Assembly (NCBI GenBank): GCA_030248065.1
Contig: JASAMV010000174.1
Coordinates: 1-64,000, forward strand
Origin: Rhynchonema sp. JSB1_4
Taxonomy: Eukaryota; Nematoda; Chromadorea; Monhysterida; Xyalidae
Reading direction: 5' to 3'
Length of the DNA stretch: 64,000 nucleotides
Part shown: in pieces, positions 48,682 through 61,600 of the stretch
How the letters are laid out: each line of letters begins with the position of its first letter
How positions within the stretch are numbered: the first letter of the stretch is position 1
Made by a program: the position numbers and the translations under genes
Notes under the pieces: generated by a model
Seen by the model: the letters and a program-made list of their open reading frames with translations, nothing else
Told to the model about the DNA's origin: nothing
Database searches by the model: none

Positions 48682-50282
48682 TTATTTCAAGTGGCTATTG
48701 GAAACTGATTGACACAGAACCCACATAATACATACATAGCAACATCTATACAAAATGTGATATCCACTGATGCAACGTTCACGCCTCAGTAAGGCACAGT
48801 GTGCGAGTAATTTTTTACCGACAGCAAAACTCATGTAAGCAGCAATACTGGCAAACGGCAACGTTTCCGGTACATCCTTCCAATTCGGCCACCAATATCG
48901 AAATAGTTTGTTATTACGTCCAGAGATTGTGCCTGAATTTTGTTGAAAATTAATTTCAAAGAAATCTCGCAGACCTAAGATCGAGTATATCAACAACAAG
49001 ACGGGTGCTGCGAGCAAGTCCAACACCAACATCGACGCGTGATACGTACGAGCCGCACTGTCGTTGTGATGTTTCAAGTGGAACTCAGTGTCGCTGATAA
49101 GACGCATCTGCAAAGATAGTGTATATGGGCATGATAACAATGCAATGGGATCTCACGTGGTCGTGATTCCTGTGCCACGGCACTGAGTATGGCCTGGTGC
49201 ACCGCCCAGCCATGAAAACAGGTCAGAACGGTGGCCAATAGAAAGGAGCATTTACTGTAGAATAATTCACAGGATAGACAGGAGTGACATGGGCATGATA
49301 ACACAAAGACTGCAGTTTGCATACTCTGAATCCCAAGAGAATACATGTGTTAGACAGATATCACCTGAAATCTTGGGTGAAGCATCAGCGAGGTGTAGAC
49401 GATGCCGACGAGTAACTGCAGTGCGACCATCACCCTGGTTACACATGGGGTCCAAATCTGATAAAAAAATAGGATTTTGCGCAGATCGGAATTGTAACAG
49501 CGGAGAGCGTATGAATGCAATTGAAATTCCCTGCGGTGAACAAAAACGTTGCTTTCGTCCACTGGCGCTCGAATAAACCATGTACTACCCGGAAGTCCAC
49601 ATTTCTTACTAAAAACCGGCCAGATTTCAACCTGTTGATATCGAATCGGCCAGAACACAACCACAAATCGATTGGCCGCGATGGCCAACACCCCGACCAG
49701 TGCACCGTACCAGGTGATGTAGCCAATGGCCAGTGATATGTTGATGCCGTCTTCAATGATGAACGTTTTGGGTTTGATGATTTTTATTTGAAAATATGCA
49801 TTTTATACAATTTGATTTTTTGAGGGTTCGCGCGTGAGAAATTTCTGATTTTCCTGCGGCGCAGCTACAGTCCCGACCACTGTCTGTCGCTGTGTCGCTT
49901 AACCAGGTGGGGATCGATGGGCATGATAACGACGGTAGTCACGAAGAGAGCGTCACATGTTTTGTTAAAGAAACCCCAACGTGTTTGTTGCTCAATGTTT
50001 CACAAATTCAGAAGAAGAAGTTTGAGACTTTTACGCCATACCTGGGAAGACACTCCATCCTCCCATTTGTCTCATCCACAAATCGAAAGTAACAGTCTTG
50101 ACGCAGGCCAGCAGATCCAAAGTCGACATAACGGTCAACAGGATAAAGAACGGGGATTGAAACACTTGATTTCGACGATGTTTCACAACGGTGTATATAA
50201 GCAGCACACATAATGGAATGGCGAATGCTGAGATCAGGTAGCGAACCAGCTCCAACTCGAAGAAATAGGACGATTTGGTCAT
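48682..50282 (-). CDS. Serpentine GPCR-like gene, five exons
   Basis: Exons 50282-50042 (ATG, helices 1-2: YLISAFAIPLCVLLIYTVV, SPFFILLTVMSTLDLLACV), 49750-49632 (helix 3 with AANRFVVVFWPIRYQQ, a DRY-like end) and 49457-49365 (helix 4) join in frame and are convincing. Exon 49325-49203 fits the frame but is cysteine-rich and contains a dispersed repeat motif, so it is doubtful. Exon 49107-48682 carries another hydrophobic helix (MLVLDLLAAPVLLLIYSIL) and runs to a stop; its later part may include intron. A nematode chemoreceptor of the same general type as 2441-4982, but not a close paralog. It may continue into the 47725-48361 exons. Confidence 0.6.
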
Positions 50283-51915
50283 TATTCGGTTATTCAGCAC
50301 AAAACGAGCATTCTTCGAAAATTATGAGCATCTGTGAAAATTTACACACGCCGTCCAGAATGCCACTATGAAAAGCACGCACAAATTGGAACCAACTGTT
50401 TGTTGCCGTCTGCGGCGACAAAGTTTATGGATTGTCGCCCAGTCTGACTTTAAAAAAAATACACGGCCTCGGGCACAAAGTCTGAGTTTTGTGGGAGTCG
50501 CCAACCGCCGGAGGTTTTGCCGCGAAAATATGCAAGGCTGTTGTTCCAGAACGGAACTTAGGAAGTGCAGCAACGGGAAATGGGAACATATGGAATTATT
50601 TCAGGACATGTTTTGCAAAAAAGGACTGCAGTCAGATGATCGCAGGCCAACAAGTGTCTGACGCAAAGTGCCTTTCCGTCAAAGCTTCAAAGTTGGGGAA
50701 AAGACACAAGACACGCGATACAGCTGTCAATGTCGTAACGGCGGCGTGAATTCAGTGAAATTGACAAAAAAGAGAAAAGTCCTTCAACATCATCAGCTGA
50801 AAGGAAGACATATACATAGAAAAACCGGAAACTTCATACAAAAAGAATGCCGTCGCGAAAGAAAGCGAGACCCGGTAATGCAAACACGAAATGCGTGTCC
50901 AACCAGGCAACGCATGCATCAATGTCTTTTCCAGCCCAGACAAGCACGCGACGTTTTCGATTACATCTCAGAGGGACAACGCTGCGCTTAGGGCACCATC
51001 AGCCAATGTCTGCTTTGGGTTCAGTCCCTCATGTGGTTTACCGGGCTGGATCCACTTTGCTGGCAACCGGGTCGGGCGTGGTCCGGGTGATGGTTGACTT
51101 TGAGTGTCTCATCCGTGAAGCCTTACCTCAGCTGGCCATGTGTGCCTACTGTGTGCATAACGCGCGTGTGTGCTGCACAGCCTGTGCGCACGTTGTATCT
51201 GGCTGGCTGCTGCTTCACAATGGTGTGTGATTGGGCAAAAATATTTTATGCCAAGTTAAAGTAAAATTCTAGATACCTTACCGAGGATGCCAGCAAAGTG
51301 CATGCCAGAAGTGCATTGGAATTTCTGAAGCAACTTTATTGTTTTGTAGACCAGAAACATCAAAGCCCGAGATGCTTATCAAAATTGGCATCATGTGGTT
51401 TTTTTGCAATTCGATCCCTATGTTTGCGTTTTCAGGTGCTCAGCTGACAACTAAGCGCATGCTTTTTGAATCGTTTTATGGTCGTCGAATAAAAATGATC
51501 GAGTAAAATGAAACACACTCTATGTTTCAAATGTCTCGTGTCAGCATGAAGTTCTGGATGTTTTATAATACCCGCATGAGATTTAAAAAAAGTGTATTGA
51601 AACTTTCTCTACCACGGTGTTTTGTTTCGAATGCCTTATATAGTATGCAACTGAAATAGATAGCAAAATATTTTACACGACTGCCAATATTATTCGGTTG
51701 TAATAGTAACACGGTTTTGGAAAGTGATAAGTGAATTGGACAGAGATTTCGGACGATAACATGCAATGCATGTGCAAGGTCCACAATCCACGGTGTAAGA
51801 ACGATTTTGGTCACTTCAAGACAATCACAGATTCAATGTTATTGATGCCTTGATTTTAGTTGCGTTCTTGATGGTGAGCAAAGAAAACAAATTATCACAC
51901 AACCCATGCCCAATC
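50283..51915. other. Intergenic DNA between receptor and protease genes
   Basis: Two divergent genes flank it, so promoters of both should lie here. No element with defined ends and no exon with splice support was found. Frames on the plus strand around 50368-51230 overlap one another in different frames and have no motif. Confidence 0.45.
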
Positions 51916-54900
51916 ATGTTCGATTTGAAACATCTGCTCTTGCTTTTCGCTGCCGTCGAACTCCTATTCGCTCTTTCGCCTGAATGTGAGGAATTCAACG
52001 AATGTCTGAGTGAATACGACGACCATAGCGAATGTGTCGGCATATTCAATGGCAATCCGTGTGAATCGCAACAAGATGAGGATCAGGCGAAGGCGCCCGA
52101 TTTCACGGAAATCAATGCGAAAAGCGGAGCAACGGATACAATGCCGGATTTGTTTGAGGGTGTGTTGCGAGCACAATTTTAGGCTGTTTGAGGCCTGCGC
52201 AGGCCCCATGCGAAAGATGCCAGGTCAGTGGTCCATCAAAAGAGCCTGCAGACGCATGCGTCGTGCAGGCTCGAGGGATGCACCACTGACCTCTTATGCA
52301 CTGTGCATCTGGAACTCTCGGTTACTTGGAGTTCTAACGACATTCCATTAAATCCAGCAGTTAAAAGACAAGTGTTCTCCATAACTCTGAACTTGATCAC
52401 GTACTAGTTAAAATAAAAAAACTCATTGATCAGAACTGCGTGGTGAATACGGAGGAGTTCCATATGAATAGAGCTGCCTGAATGCTTTTAAATCGGTTTC
52501 CCAGGTGACATGCGTGGCGTGGTTCGTAATGTTTCAAACGCTGACCTCGAGCTGAAATCATTCTTGAACGAGCGAAATCTTCTCATTACGGTTGGTGAAC
52601 AATATTTCAAGATGTTATTGTCACACATATAACATATACATAGGTCACCATTATCAGGTAGCCTTCAATCGTATCACAGATGTCCGGTTCTTGACACCTA
52701 TTATTGTCCCCGACGGAGCTCAATTTTCCAGGCGATCAAAAAGCAACTAGACCTGGATGCACAGGGGTTACTGTTTGACGGTGGAGACGGGGACGATCCG
52801 CCACCCGGATTCTATGCGGCTGAACGAGACTCGAGATACAGATGGCCTGGTGGCGTGGTAAGTGCATCAGGAAATGACGTTGTCGTCTCTGGGCTGATGG
52901 GCATGATAACAAAGCGGCATCTGACGAGGACCCGGTGCACCATCGTACGTCTGAGAGAGCACGTCGAACTAGGCATACCCAGAACACACTGCACGCCTCA
53001 CTGCCTGTGTTTGGTGTAATGCTCCCATCAGCAAATGCATTAGGAATCTTTCACGTCACTTACCCCCCCCCCACACACACACAAACAAAATCAATTTGCA
53101 GGTTTACTACGAGATTCAAGAGGGCTATTCAGACTTTGAGTTGCGGACGATTCGCTATGCGATGGATACCATTGAGAAAAACAGCTGTGTCACGTAAATT
53201 TCTCAACGCTCTTTTATGATTGATGACCTTTAACGTAAATAGTTATAAAAGGAAAAACAAAAAATGCTTAAAACACAAGACTTAAACTTAAAAACTAAAC
53301 TTCAAAGGTTTCGAAAACTTCAGATGATTACTGTCATGTGGCAGAGACAAGCGCTTGTGAAGTTGCCCGGCTTACTCAAGGGAAGCAGTTTAAAGAAATT
53401 CACAATGCCCTTCACATTGCTTGCAAGTTTGCGAGCCAGAATTTCCAGCTCACAGTTTTTGTTCACAATGCATGGCCATTCACAATACTCGCAAGCGCGC
53501 TCGCAAGACCGTCGCGAACTGGCATAGATTCGCCTAAACACCTCAATAAACTGACGAATCACTCAGGTTCGAGAAAAAGCTGCGTTCATCGCTCAATTGG
53601 CTGAGCATTCACTCCGGTACCGGCTGTTGGAGTTACGTTGGACGGACGTTCGAACAAAACGGCGCCCAACCGCTGTCGTTGCAGGCAAATGATGCCCAAG
53701 GATGGGGGTGTGTTTATGAGGTGTGCGCACATTTATATGTTGTACCTAAGATTTACACCGGTCAATATTAAGACATCAGCTAATCGACTTTTGTTTCATA
53801 TCAAACTAGGTGATCGGACCAGATCTGGCTTGGTGACTTCTTCAATTTGTGGATTGTTTTGAATTTTCATGATTTTGCCTTGTCGCAGCTTGAACCTGTG
53901 CGAAGGGCATGCGCGAATGCAACTGTTCTCAAATACAGCTGCTCAAAAGTCACGAAACAAAGGTGAATCTATAATCCGATCACGAAATTCCAAACCTCCG
54001 CCTGTGGCGAACAAGTACCGCAAGTCTCCATTGAAACATCACCCAACAGGCTTTTATGACTCAGGGCACGATCATGCACGAGCTAATGCACGCACTGGGT
54101 TTCCACCACGAACAAAGTCGAGCTGACAGGGATAAATACGTGACCATCGATTTGGCCGCCATTAGGCCTCACAAAGAGTCGAATTTCAAGAAATACTCGC
54201 TCGAAGAAATCACGCACCTCGGACAACCGTATGATTATGACAGGTACGGTGGGTTGCGAGGGCCGAGTGGTGAATGCACTGAGTTACGGGGGCGATAGGG
54301 TTGGGTTCGACACCCGCTTGAAAACTGTTTGATTGTTGGCTATGGCAAGGAAAGCGTGACCCACGTGGCATGTTACCAAGCCAATGCGCGATGACATCGT
54401 GAGCTGCTGTGACCGAGTGGTGTGTGCTTGCGCGTCTGCAGCAGCTCCAGTCGTGCTCAACACCCACCGTGACCAACCGATGATGTTTCAGCATCATGCA
54501 TTACAACGCGTACGCGTTCGCCAAGGGTGAAGCGCCGTCAGTAATACCCAAGGATCCTGCGGTGGAAATTGGTCAACGCAGACGCTTGAGTGAAATTGAT
54601 ATTAGAAAAATAAACTGTTATTACAAGTAAGCTAAAAACAAGTTAGCTGTAGTTTTATGTTCTGGTGAACTTACACTGATGATGTCTTGGTGCACCACCG
54701 TGAAAATCAGATGCAGAATTTACATTGTCAGCCAAACTTGTGATTAAACACAACATCATTCATAAAGGCTGTAGTGACAAGCGTGTTATACTTCAGTTTT
54801 TGGATGGACAAAGAAAAAATAGCGGATCTTTAGATGCGAAACAGGCTGCATAATTGAAAAACAGAAGAAGGAGAGCAAAGACAAAGGCCAGACACCGAGC

Positions 54901-55154
54901 GATGAAACGCCCAGCGACGCAGGTGGCTGGGGTAAGTTTTTGTTTTACATTTTTCGAACAAAACCTGAAAACGATACCAGCCAGTTGCGAAAATTTCAGA
55001 GCGCGAACCCTCAACTACGGAGGTGCCCGCGGTGCGTTGCCAGGACTTCAGCGTTCTTTGTGAGCCGCTGAAACATTACTGTGATCGGTACCCGAATACA
55101 CGGTTTTATCTGTGGATTAGAACCACCTGTGGACGAACGTGCAGTAGTTGCTGA
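51916..55154 (+). CDS. Astacin-family zinc metalloprotease with ShK domain, nine exons
   Basis: Exons 51916-52159, 52505-52590, 52732-52857, 53102-53193, 53567-53720, 54065-54243, 54492-54626, 54834-54931 and 55000-55154 join in frame (about 422 residues). A signal peptide (MFDLKHLLLLFAAVELLFA) is followed by a prodomain with the FEGD switch motif, whose Asp keeps the zinc blocked in family members. The catalytic domain starts near RYRWPGGVVYYEI and includes SGTGCWSYVGR, the zinc site HELMHALGFHHEQSRADRD and the Met-turn SIMHY. A linker leads to a C-terminal ShK domain with six cysteines, ending TTCGRTCSSC. Secreted or cuticle-associated endopeptidase; it resembles the nematode NAS proteins with ShK tails. 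The last exon was extended past a possible donor because the reading frame completes the ShK domain. Confidence 0.93.
54250..54475 (+). repeat. Two tRNA-like or SINE-like segments in an astacin intron
   Basis: 'gggccgagtggtgaatgc' (A-box-like) followed by 'gggttcgacaccc' (B-box-like) at about 54256-54316, and a second 'gtgaccgagtggtgtgtgc' at about 54409. They resemble the internal promoter boxes of tRNA-Ser/Leu, but no full cloverleaf could be drawn. Probably SINE remnants. Confidence 0.35.
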
Positions 55155-55610
55155 TGTTTAAATTTAATGTTATTGTTTTGTTTTGAGTAGCCCACTTTTG
55201 TTGAGTGACTGCATTTTTATTTTCCTTTGTCAGCCACTCCTCCGCATTGAAACTACCTAATCACATATCACAAACAACACGATGTAACAAAACTGTTGTG
55301 CATAATTATACATAAAGGCAAACTACACCAAGATGAGCTCGATTTCGTGGTGAAACATTCATACGTGGCTGCTGATTTGGGAAATGTTACACGTTGAAGA
55401 ATACAAAGTGGAGAATGATGATTTTCTCTTTCTATTCGTTTTGAATACACCACCTTCGAAATCGGGCTCGTGTTGGTGTATAGTTTTCCTTTACTTCATT
55501 ATCAAAGCCACACTCAAGCATTACAACGAGTGCAACATTAACTGGGATTTCCATTAACACAATTGTACCTACATAGATTAGAAAAATACCCTGTTCTACA
55601 AAAATAAATA
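55155..55610. other. Convergent 3' flanks of astacin and JIP1 genes
   Basis: The two genes end tail to tail with about 456 bp between the stop codons, so their 3' UTRs must lie here. It contains an inverse copy of the 'cgaaatcgagctcgtg' repeat (about 55334) and a direct one (about 55456). No clear AATAAA was assigned to either gene. Confidence 0.5.
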
Positions 55611-58600
55611 TCACTCAATATAAATATCTTCAGTCGGATGTGCAAAGGCCATGTATTCGTCATAGGACTGCTTGAAAGCTCGTCTGAAGAGTTGAAAATA
55701 TATACATGAATAATATTTTGTAACAAAAAAAATTGGGAAAGAAATACAAATACATACTGTAGATATAAAGAGACAAATAAACCAAATGAGATAAATCGAT
55801 ACCCAATAGATTCCACGATTGGCTGTGTGCTTTCGTTTGACATAAACACATGACATGCGAAACGGGGCAACAGTGGGTGTTTGGTGATGAAACCGAAATA
55901 TCTGCATAATCAGTCACTTGAAGCATTTATGTAAAAAAAGTGGTGAAATATTGCTGGAATATCAACGAAAACGATAATATCGTGACGAAACGCACCTGAA
56001 CTGTTTCGGATGCGAGCCGCAGAACGAAATATTCTGCAGACTGTAGAAATAGTCGAAATTGGCGCAACGAAACATCTGCGATGCAATCAAGCTCATGCAA
56101 ATACATTGCCATTGATAAATACGTAAACTAAGCGCACATTTTTCCTCGATTTCTGGATCATGTGTATTCCGTGGAATGAAATCTCCAGGATCATTGGTTT
56201 GGGAACGACGATTTCGTCTTTGTTTGTGTACGTGCTCAGCACCTGATGTTTCGGAAAGTTGGAATCTTACTAAAACACCAAAATTTTTCAAAATATTACC
56301 TTATTAATCGCTTGCATCAGCATATCATTGCCTTTATGATGCGCCACTTCGACCGAACCAAGAAACGTCAGATAGAAAATATCGCGTTCGTGAATTTTTG
56401 CATGCAAGCCTGAGAGACAAGAGATGGAACTTGTGACATTTCACAAATTATAAGTTTAAATCAGACAACAAAAACCTACTGGTTTCCTGTTCGAAGCCCA
56501 GGTCTTCATAGATGTCAATTTCAAACACGCACACGCTCGGAAAGATGCCGGTTTGGTTGGTGCGAAGATTGGTCCCTGCGTCCATGGCATTAAAAGGTAG
56601 TTTTTCCATTATCAGGGCGTTAATCGAACACAAATAAGCTTTTTTCCGTTGCTTCCCACAAGTTCCGTGTTGCTAAGCCTAACCTGTTGACCAATGATCC
56701 CTCGTCTGCATTTCAACGTTGATAGGATCTCCGATTTCGATGGCTATTTCGTCGTCGTGTCTGTAGTGACGGGTCTCAGCATTTCTTATGAGTTGTGTGT
56801 GAAACATCAGCCAAACTACATTCTGCATGATCGGTGTGATGTTTCACCGATCATATGAAATCATCCAAAGCAGACAATACTGATGTTTCACGAATCGTAT
56901 GTATAAACAACCTCGGTGTGAATGGATGTTGCGCGCGATGCGACGGTCGCAGATGTTCGCTTGTGGCCGTGCTTGACACACCCGAACTGTCGTCGCACCC
57001 AGCACCCAGCAGCAGGGGATAGGTGCTGGTGGAGCCTGAATGAGCAAGGGGGTTGGTCACTTGGTGTTGCTTCACTTGATGGGTGACGACATCAATGGGC
57101 ATGATAACAAGGGCATCAATGGGCATGATAACAAGACTATATTTAGGCACGATAACAAAAACAACAGACTGCCTACGACCTTTCAGCATTGAGAATGATT
57201 AAGGGTTGATGGCAAGGCATACAGTGACTACAAAAACCAAAAGAATTTGAACACTCTGGTCGGCACATGAAATATACAAAAAAACAAACAACGACATAAT
57301 AGACATTCTGGTGAAACATCACCAACGATTTCCGTTCGAGTCCGGCGGTTCTCTTGACCTTTGCTCATCGATCGCCGATACATCCATGCCGAAACATATT
57401 TGCGTCGGTTTGCCTTCAACCATCTGGCCTTTCCCATTGTTGTGTCCATCGTGCGTGTGCAGATTGGACAGAGCGCTGGCCAGTGGCACTGGAGAGCGAA
57501 AGGGAAAGTTCGAAACACTCGCACGACAGAGTTTTACTTTGAATGGCCTTGTTTGCGTGTTACTCTTGGTTTGCACAAGCAGATGTTTCACACGAGCATT
57601 GGGAACCAGCAGTTCGTGTGCGGTTTTGTTGTGGGAGATGGGTCATCTGGTGCATGCCCACTGACGATGACTCGGTGCGCCACCCGTATGTGAAAGCAGG
57701 TCAAACGAAACGGTCAATCATAAACCAGGCTGCACGATTCAGACTGTGGGCAAGCAAATATTTCTTTCCTATTCATATTTCCAGTGTCAACTAACCCGAT
57801 GGTGACAGAGGTGTTTGCGCGTGCAACGATGGTTCCCAACTGGGTGAGGGCGTGCCAAGGGGAAGACACAGATCGGACGGCTCGGTGCTGCGGCGGATAC
57901 GACCGGACATTGGGGAAGACTTTCGTGGAATTTGATGGTGTAGATGTACCTTTTGAGGCGAAGGAACTTGTAAAGGCTTCGATTACAATTCTACAGGTCA
58001 TATACGACCAAATTTGAGCGTGAGATACACAAACGCAAGTCGTATAAGGACGGCGTTTGATGTCGATGAGAGATTCGCGGTTATATTAACCGGCAGTGGT
58101 CAACTCAAGTGGTCAAATCACTTCGTCAGCTCACGCAGCCGCCCCGAGTGAGCGCGAGAAACAATACATGGGTGAGTTGACGAATTGATTTGACCACTGT
58201 ATGTAATATGAGCCGCGATTTACTACACTGGCGTCGTTTTGATAGCACAAAAGTAGTCCAGGCGACGGTCAGATTAATGGTAACTGAGCAATCGATGATT
58301 GTTAAAACACGCCGAAAGCCAACTCTGTTACGTTTGTCTAGCAACTGATCAGCTGGTTGTTAGCGTGGGTCTCAAAATGACACTCCCTAACAAGCAGGAC
58401 ACTGTACTGTACCACGACCAATGATAGCACAGCTTGTTGTGTTTGTTGGATGGGTCAAGTTTGGAAGCGTGCAAACACTGTTTAAGACGCGGTTCTGTGC
58501 GGGAGCTGCGTAGACATAGATTTCTTTGGTGAAATCGAGTGATACAAGGATTTGCAGCGGCTTTGATGGTCCTCCTATTCCATCATAGTGTCACTGTAAT

Positions 58601-61600
58601 GTCCACACGCAATACAATGCAGACATACAAGAACCAAGAAGCAGGCAAAGGCAAAAAACGGCGCGCAACTAGTAGGACCTCTCTACGACTGTGTCAAGCA
58701 AGACAGAGCCAACCGCCGTGATACGCCTCCGCAAACAGACCAGATGCGTGCGAGATGCGTCGTTTTGCGTCTGTCCTCCTGCCAGATCGATAACAGGACA
58801 AGACGGGCACTAGTGCGTTTCGTGCACACGCTGTGCGCTTGGATTGCGCTGTGGGATTGAGCGCTGGCGACGTGCAGCAGCCCGCCATACATTGTGAGAC
58901 CGGCCTTCAGTTTTTGTTTTCGGTCACGTGTGGCCATCTGGTGCGTTCGCACTGACGATGACCTGATGCACCACACAGTCCGTCTGCACGAGCAGGGCAA
59001 CCGAAACACGCTGCACAATAGCACTACTTGTAAAGACGTCGGCCCAAGCCAAAAACGAAGGTCCGTCCGTACATTCAGTGTATAGCATCACAACCCAAAT
59101 AACGGGTTTACCCGAAATGCACCAGTACCCACAAGGGAGTACCAGGACAGGGTTCATACCAGAACCAACTCGTCTATGGTACATGCATGTCACTGCATCG
59201 TTATGTGCACATAATGTATACCACGAGCGTGACTTCTTTGTTGGAGGGATGTACGACTTACAGCTACCCACTGCAAGCTGTGTGCATGTAATACTGTATG
59301 CACCACGATCTTGGTACCCCGTGCTTTGCAAATAGTGAACGCGTGGTTCACTTTGGATGCTCCGTAACAACATTACAAGATTAGATGCGCTTCTGGGCGT
59401 TTCTGAATTTAGACCCTTGTACCAATTTAGACCAAATCAACCATTCAAATCAGTGTACGGGTCACGATTAAAGCCCTTTTCAGGCTTTACTGGGAGTTTG
59501 AGAATTGAACACAAGAATCTCCAAACGCGTAGGTACTAAGCCATTGGAGTTTGCGCGTGGCCACAGAGCCGATTGGGGGCTATATTCGAAAAATAGCGGC
59601 CCACGAACACACTATGGTATGGCCACTGGTGTTCTGCAGTCAGAAGAACAGAACACGCAGTCGTGGCAAAAGAGCACATCAAAATCAAGCGTCTGACGCA
59701 AGCAAAAAACGGCTGAAAATGTGTGTGCATGGATGAGGCTCTTGATGCCTCATGGGGATTTTGACAGGACAGCGCAATTAGGACAAGTCCATCACTTTGA
59801 GAATGTTGTGTATCCGCACAGTGCTTTTTCACCAAGCCCGCTTAGGTGGTTGTCATAGTCCTGGGCCACAACCTGAACCGCAAATTGAAGCTCTCCTTCG
59901 TCATGTATACAGTTGCCGTGGCAAAAGAAACCGACTTTGTCCATCCGACCATTTTGTGACGTTTCATTGCATTTGGCAATCAAGCACCACGTGTAACAGC
60001 GAATAAGAGCCAGCATGTGCTAGATTATTGCACCAAGGTGAACCAAGCGGTTAGCTGTTTCGGTTCCGGGGGTAGCAGTGAATGTGAACTAGCAGTGAGC
60101 GGGAACTCATGTGGGTGCGATGCAGTGGCGGATCTACCGTTTGGCCGAGGGGCCATATCCAAAATCATTTTTATTTAGTGCTTGTTTAGAATTTCGCGCT
60201 TTTTACACCACGTATATACAAAATGTGACAATTTGCGCTCAAAATTTTGGCCTTTTTACGTGCCGGAAAGATAAATTTCATTGAAAATGGGTGTCTCTGA
60301 AAAAATAAACGGTCGGCATAAAAGTGGAAACACCGTGCAAAGTGGAAACACTGGCACTCTACCCTCTGACGCAGTGGCCCCCTGTGTTCGCCCTTGGTGC
60401 GCTGGCAAAATATTCATTGTGACACGAGCCCTTCTTTTGGTTCTTGATGCACAACACTGATCGTGGCAGACCATCCAAGCGAGAGCAGCTGGAAACTTCG
60501 TTGCTTGAAACAGGATAGTGAAGAATGTATAATACATACGAAATTAGGTTCTACATTGAAGACAACAATGCTGCTGGTTATGTAGTACTGATACTGTCAA
60601 TTGGCACACCTTGTGGTCACTTTCGTAAGAATAGAAACGGAAAGAAATAGGGGTCGCATGCGCGTGAAGACACAAAGCGTGATAAATGAAACAATTGCAA
60701 AGCAAACTGCTGTATTATGTTCATGCGTCTACGCATTTCCCTGAATTAAAAACGCCATCAAAAACATTTCTCGATGGTGCTTGTGATTTTATGACAAAAT
60801 GTACACCCAAGTATCCGCATTGATACAAGTTTACAAAACCGATGAAACGACATCAATTAATCAGCGTTGGCAATGCACAAAGGACGAGTGTCACTGAATT
60901 GATATCAAAAGCAGCTGATGTTTCAAATCAGAGCCATAGTCTGGCACTCTAAATAATATTCTCGAACAAAAAATATAGTGCAGTGGTGATAGAGAAGAGA
61001 AAAGTGGCTCTGCATTACTTGGCTTGCTCAACAGAAAGGATAAAAAGTGCAAAACACTACACGGTTATTTGAAAAGCACAACAATGAAGTGAAACACGCA
61101 CGAAGGTTACTGAATTCTAATCTGAGAGAAAACAAAACACGACAGGGGCGAAAATTGCCTTTCAAAAAAAGAAACTGACTCTTCAGAAAATGAGAACCAA
61201 CATGGAAAACCGCACAAATTATGATAAAGATCAAGCAGTAAACATGGATCGTGTTTCCTATCAGTTTTGTGAAGCATCAGCGAGGCAGATTGAGGGTGGC
61301 ATGTTCGAAACGGTGTAAACGTGAGTCGGGCGTAAAGGTCGGTGTAAGTTCGATCGAAAACTTGGTCGGTGTAAGCTCGGTGTAAACCTGTACACCGAGC
61401 TCACATCGACCGAGCTGACCCCGACTATTACGCCCAACTGACGTTTACACCGTTTCGAAAATCGAGCTCGCGTTGGACAGTGACGTTTCACACAGCGCTG
61501 GGACCAAAAAATATTGGTTTGATCAGCGTTTTGTGCGTACAAGCAAGACTATTGTGTAACAGACGTCAGAGCGCGGAAGCGTCATAAAACAGAAATGTAC

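Noticed and set aside
55997..56291. JIP1 reading frame extended upstream through '[13 protein letters not shown]'
   Set aside because: The alternative frame after the acceptor GAAACATCAG gives a PTB-like LEISFHGI strand and correct phases; the longer frame matches no PTB feature.
57319..57591. Extra JIP1 exon with an open frame ([18 protein letters not shown])
   Set aside because: Its possible donors leave phase 2, which does not fit the phase 1 acceptor at 57035, while exon 57976-57796 joins that acceptor directly.
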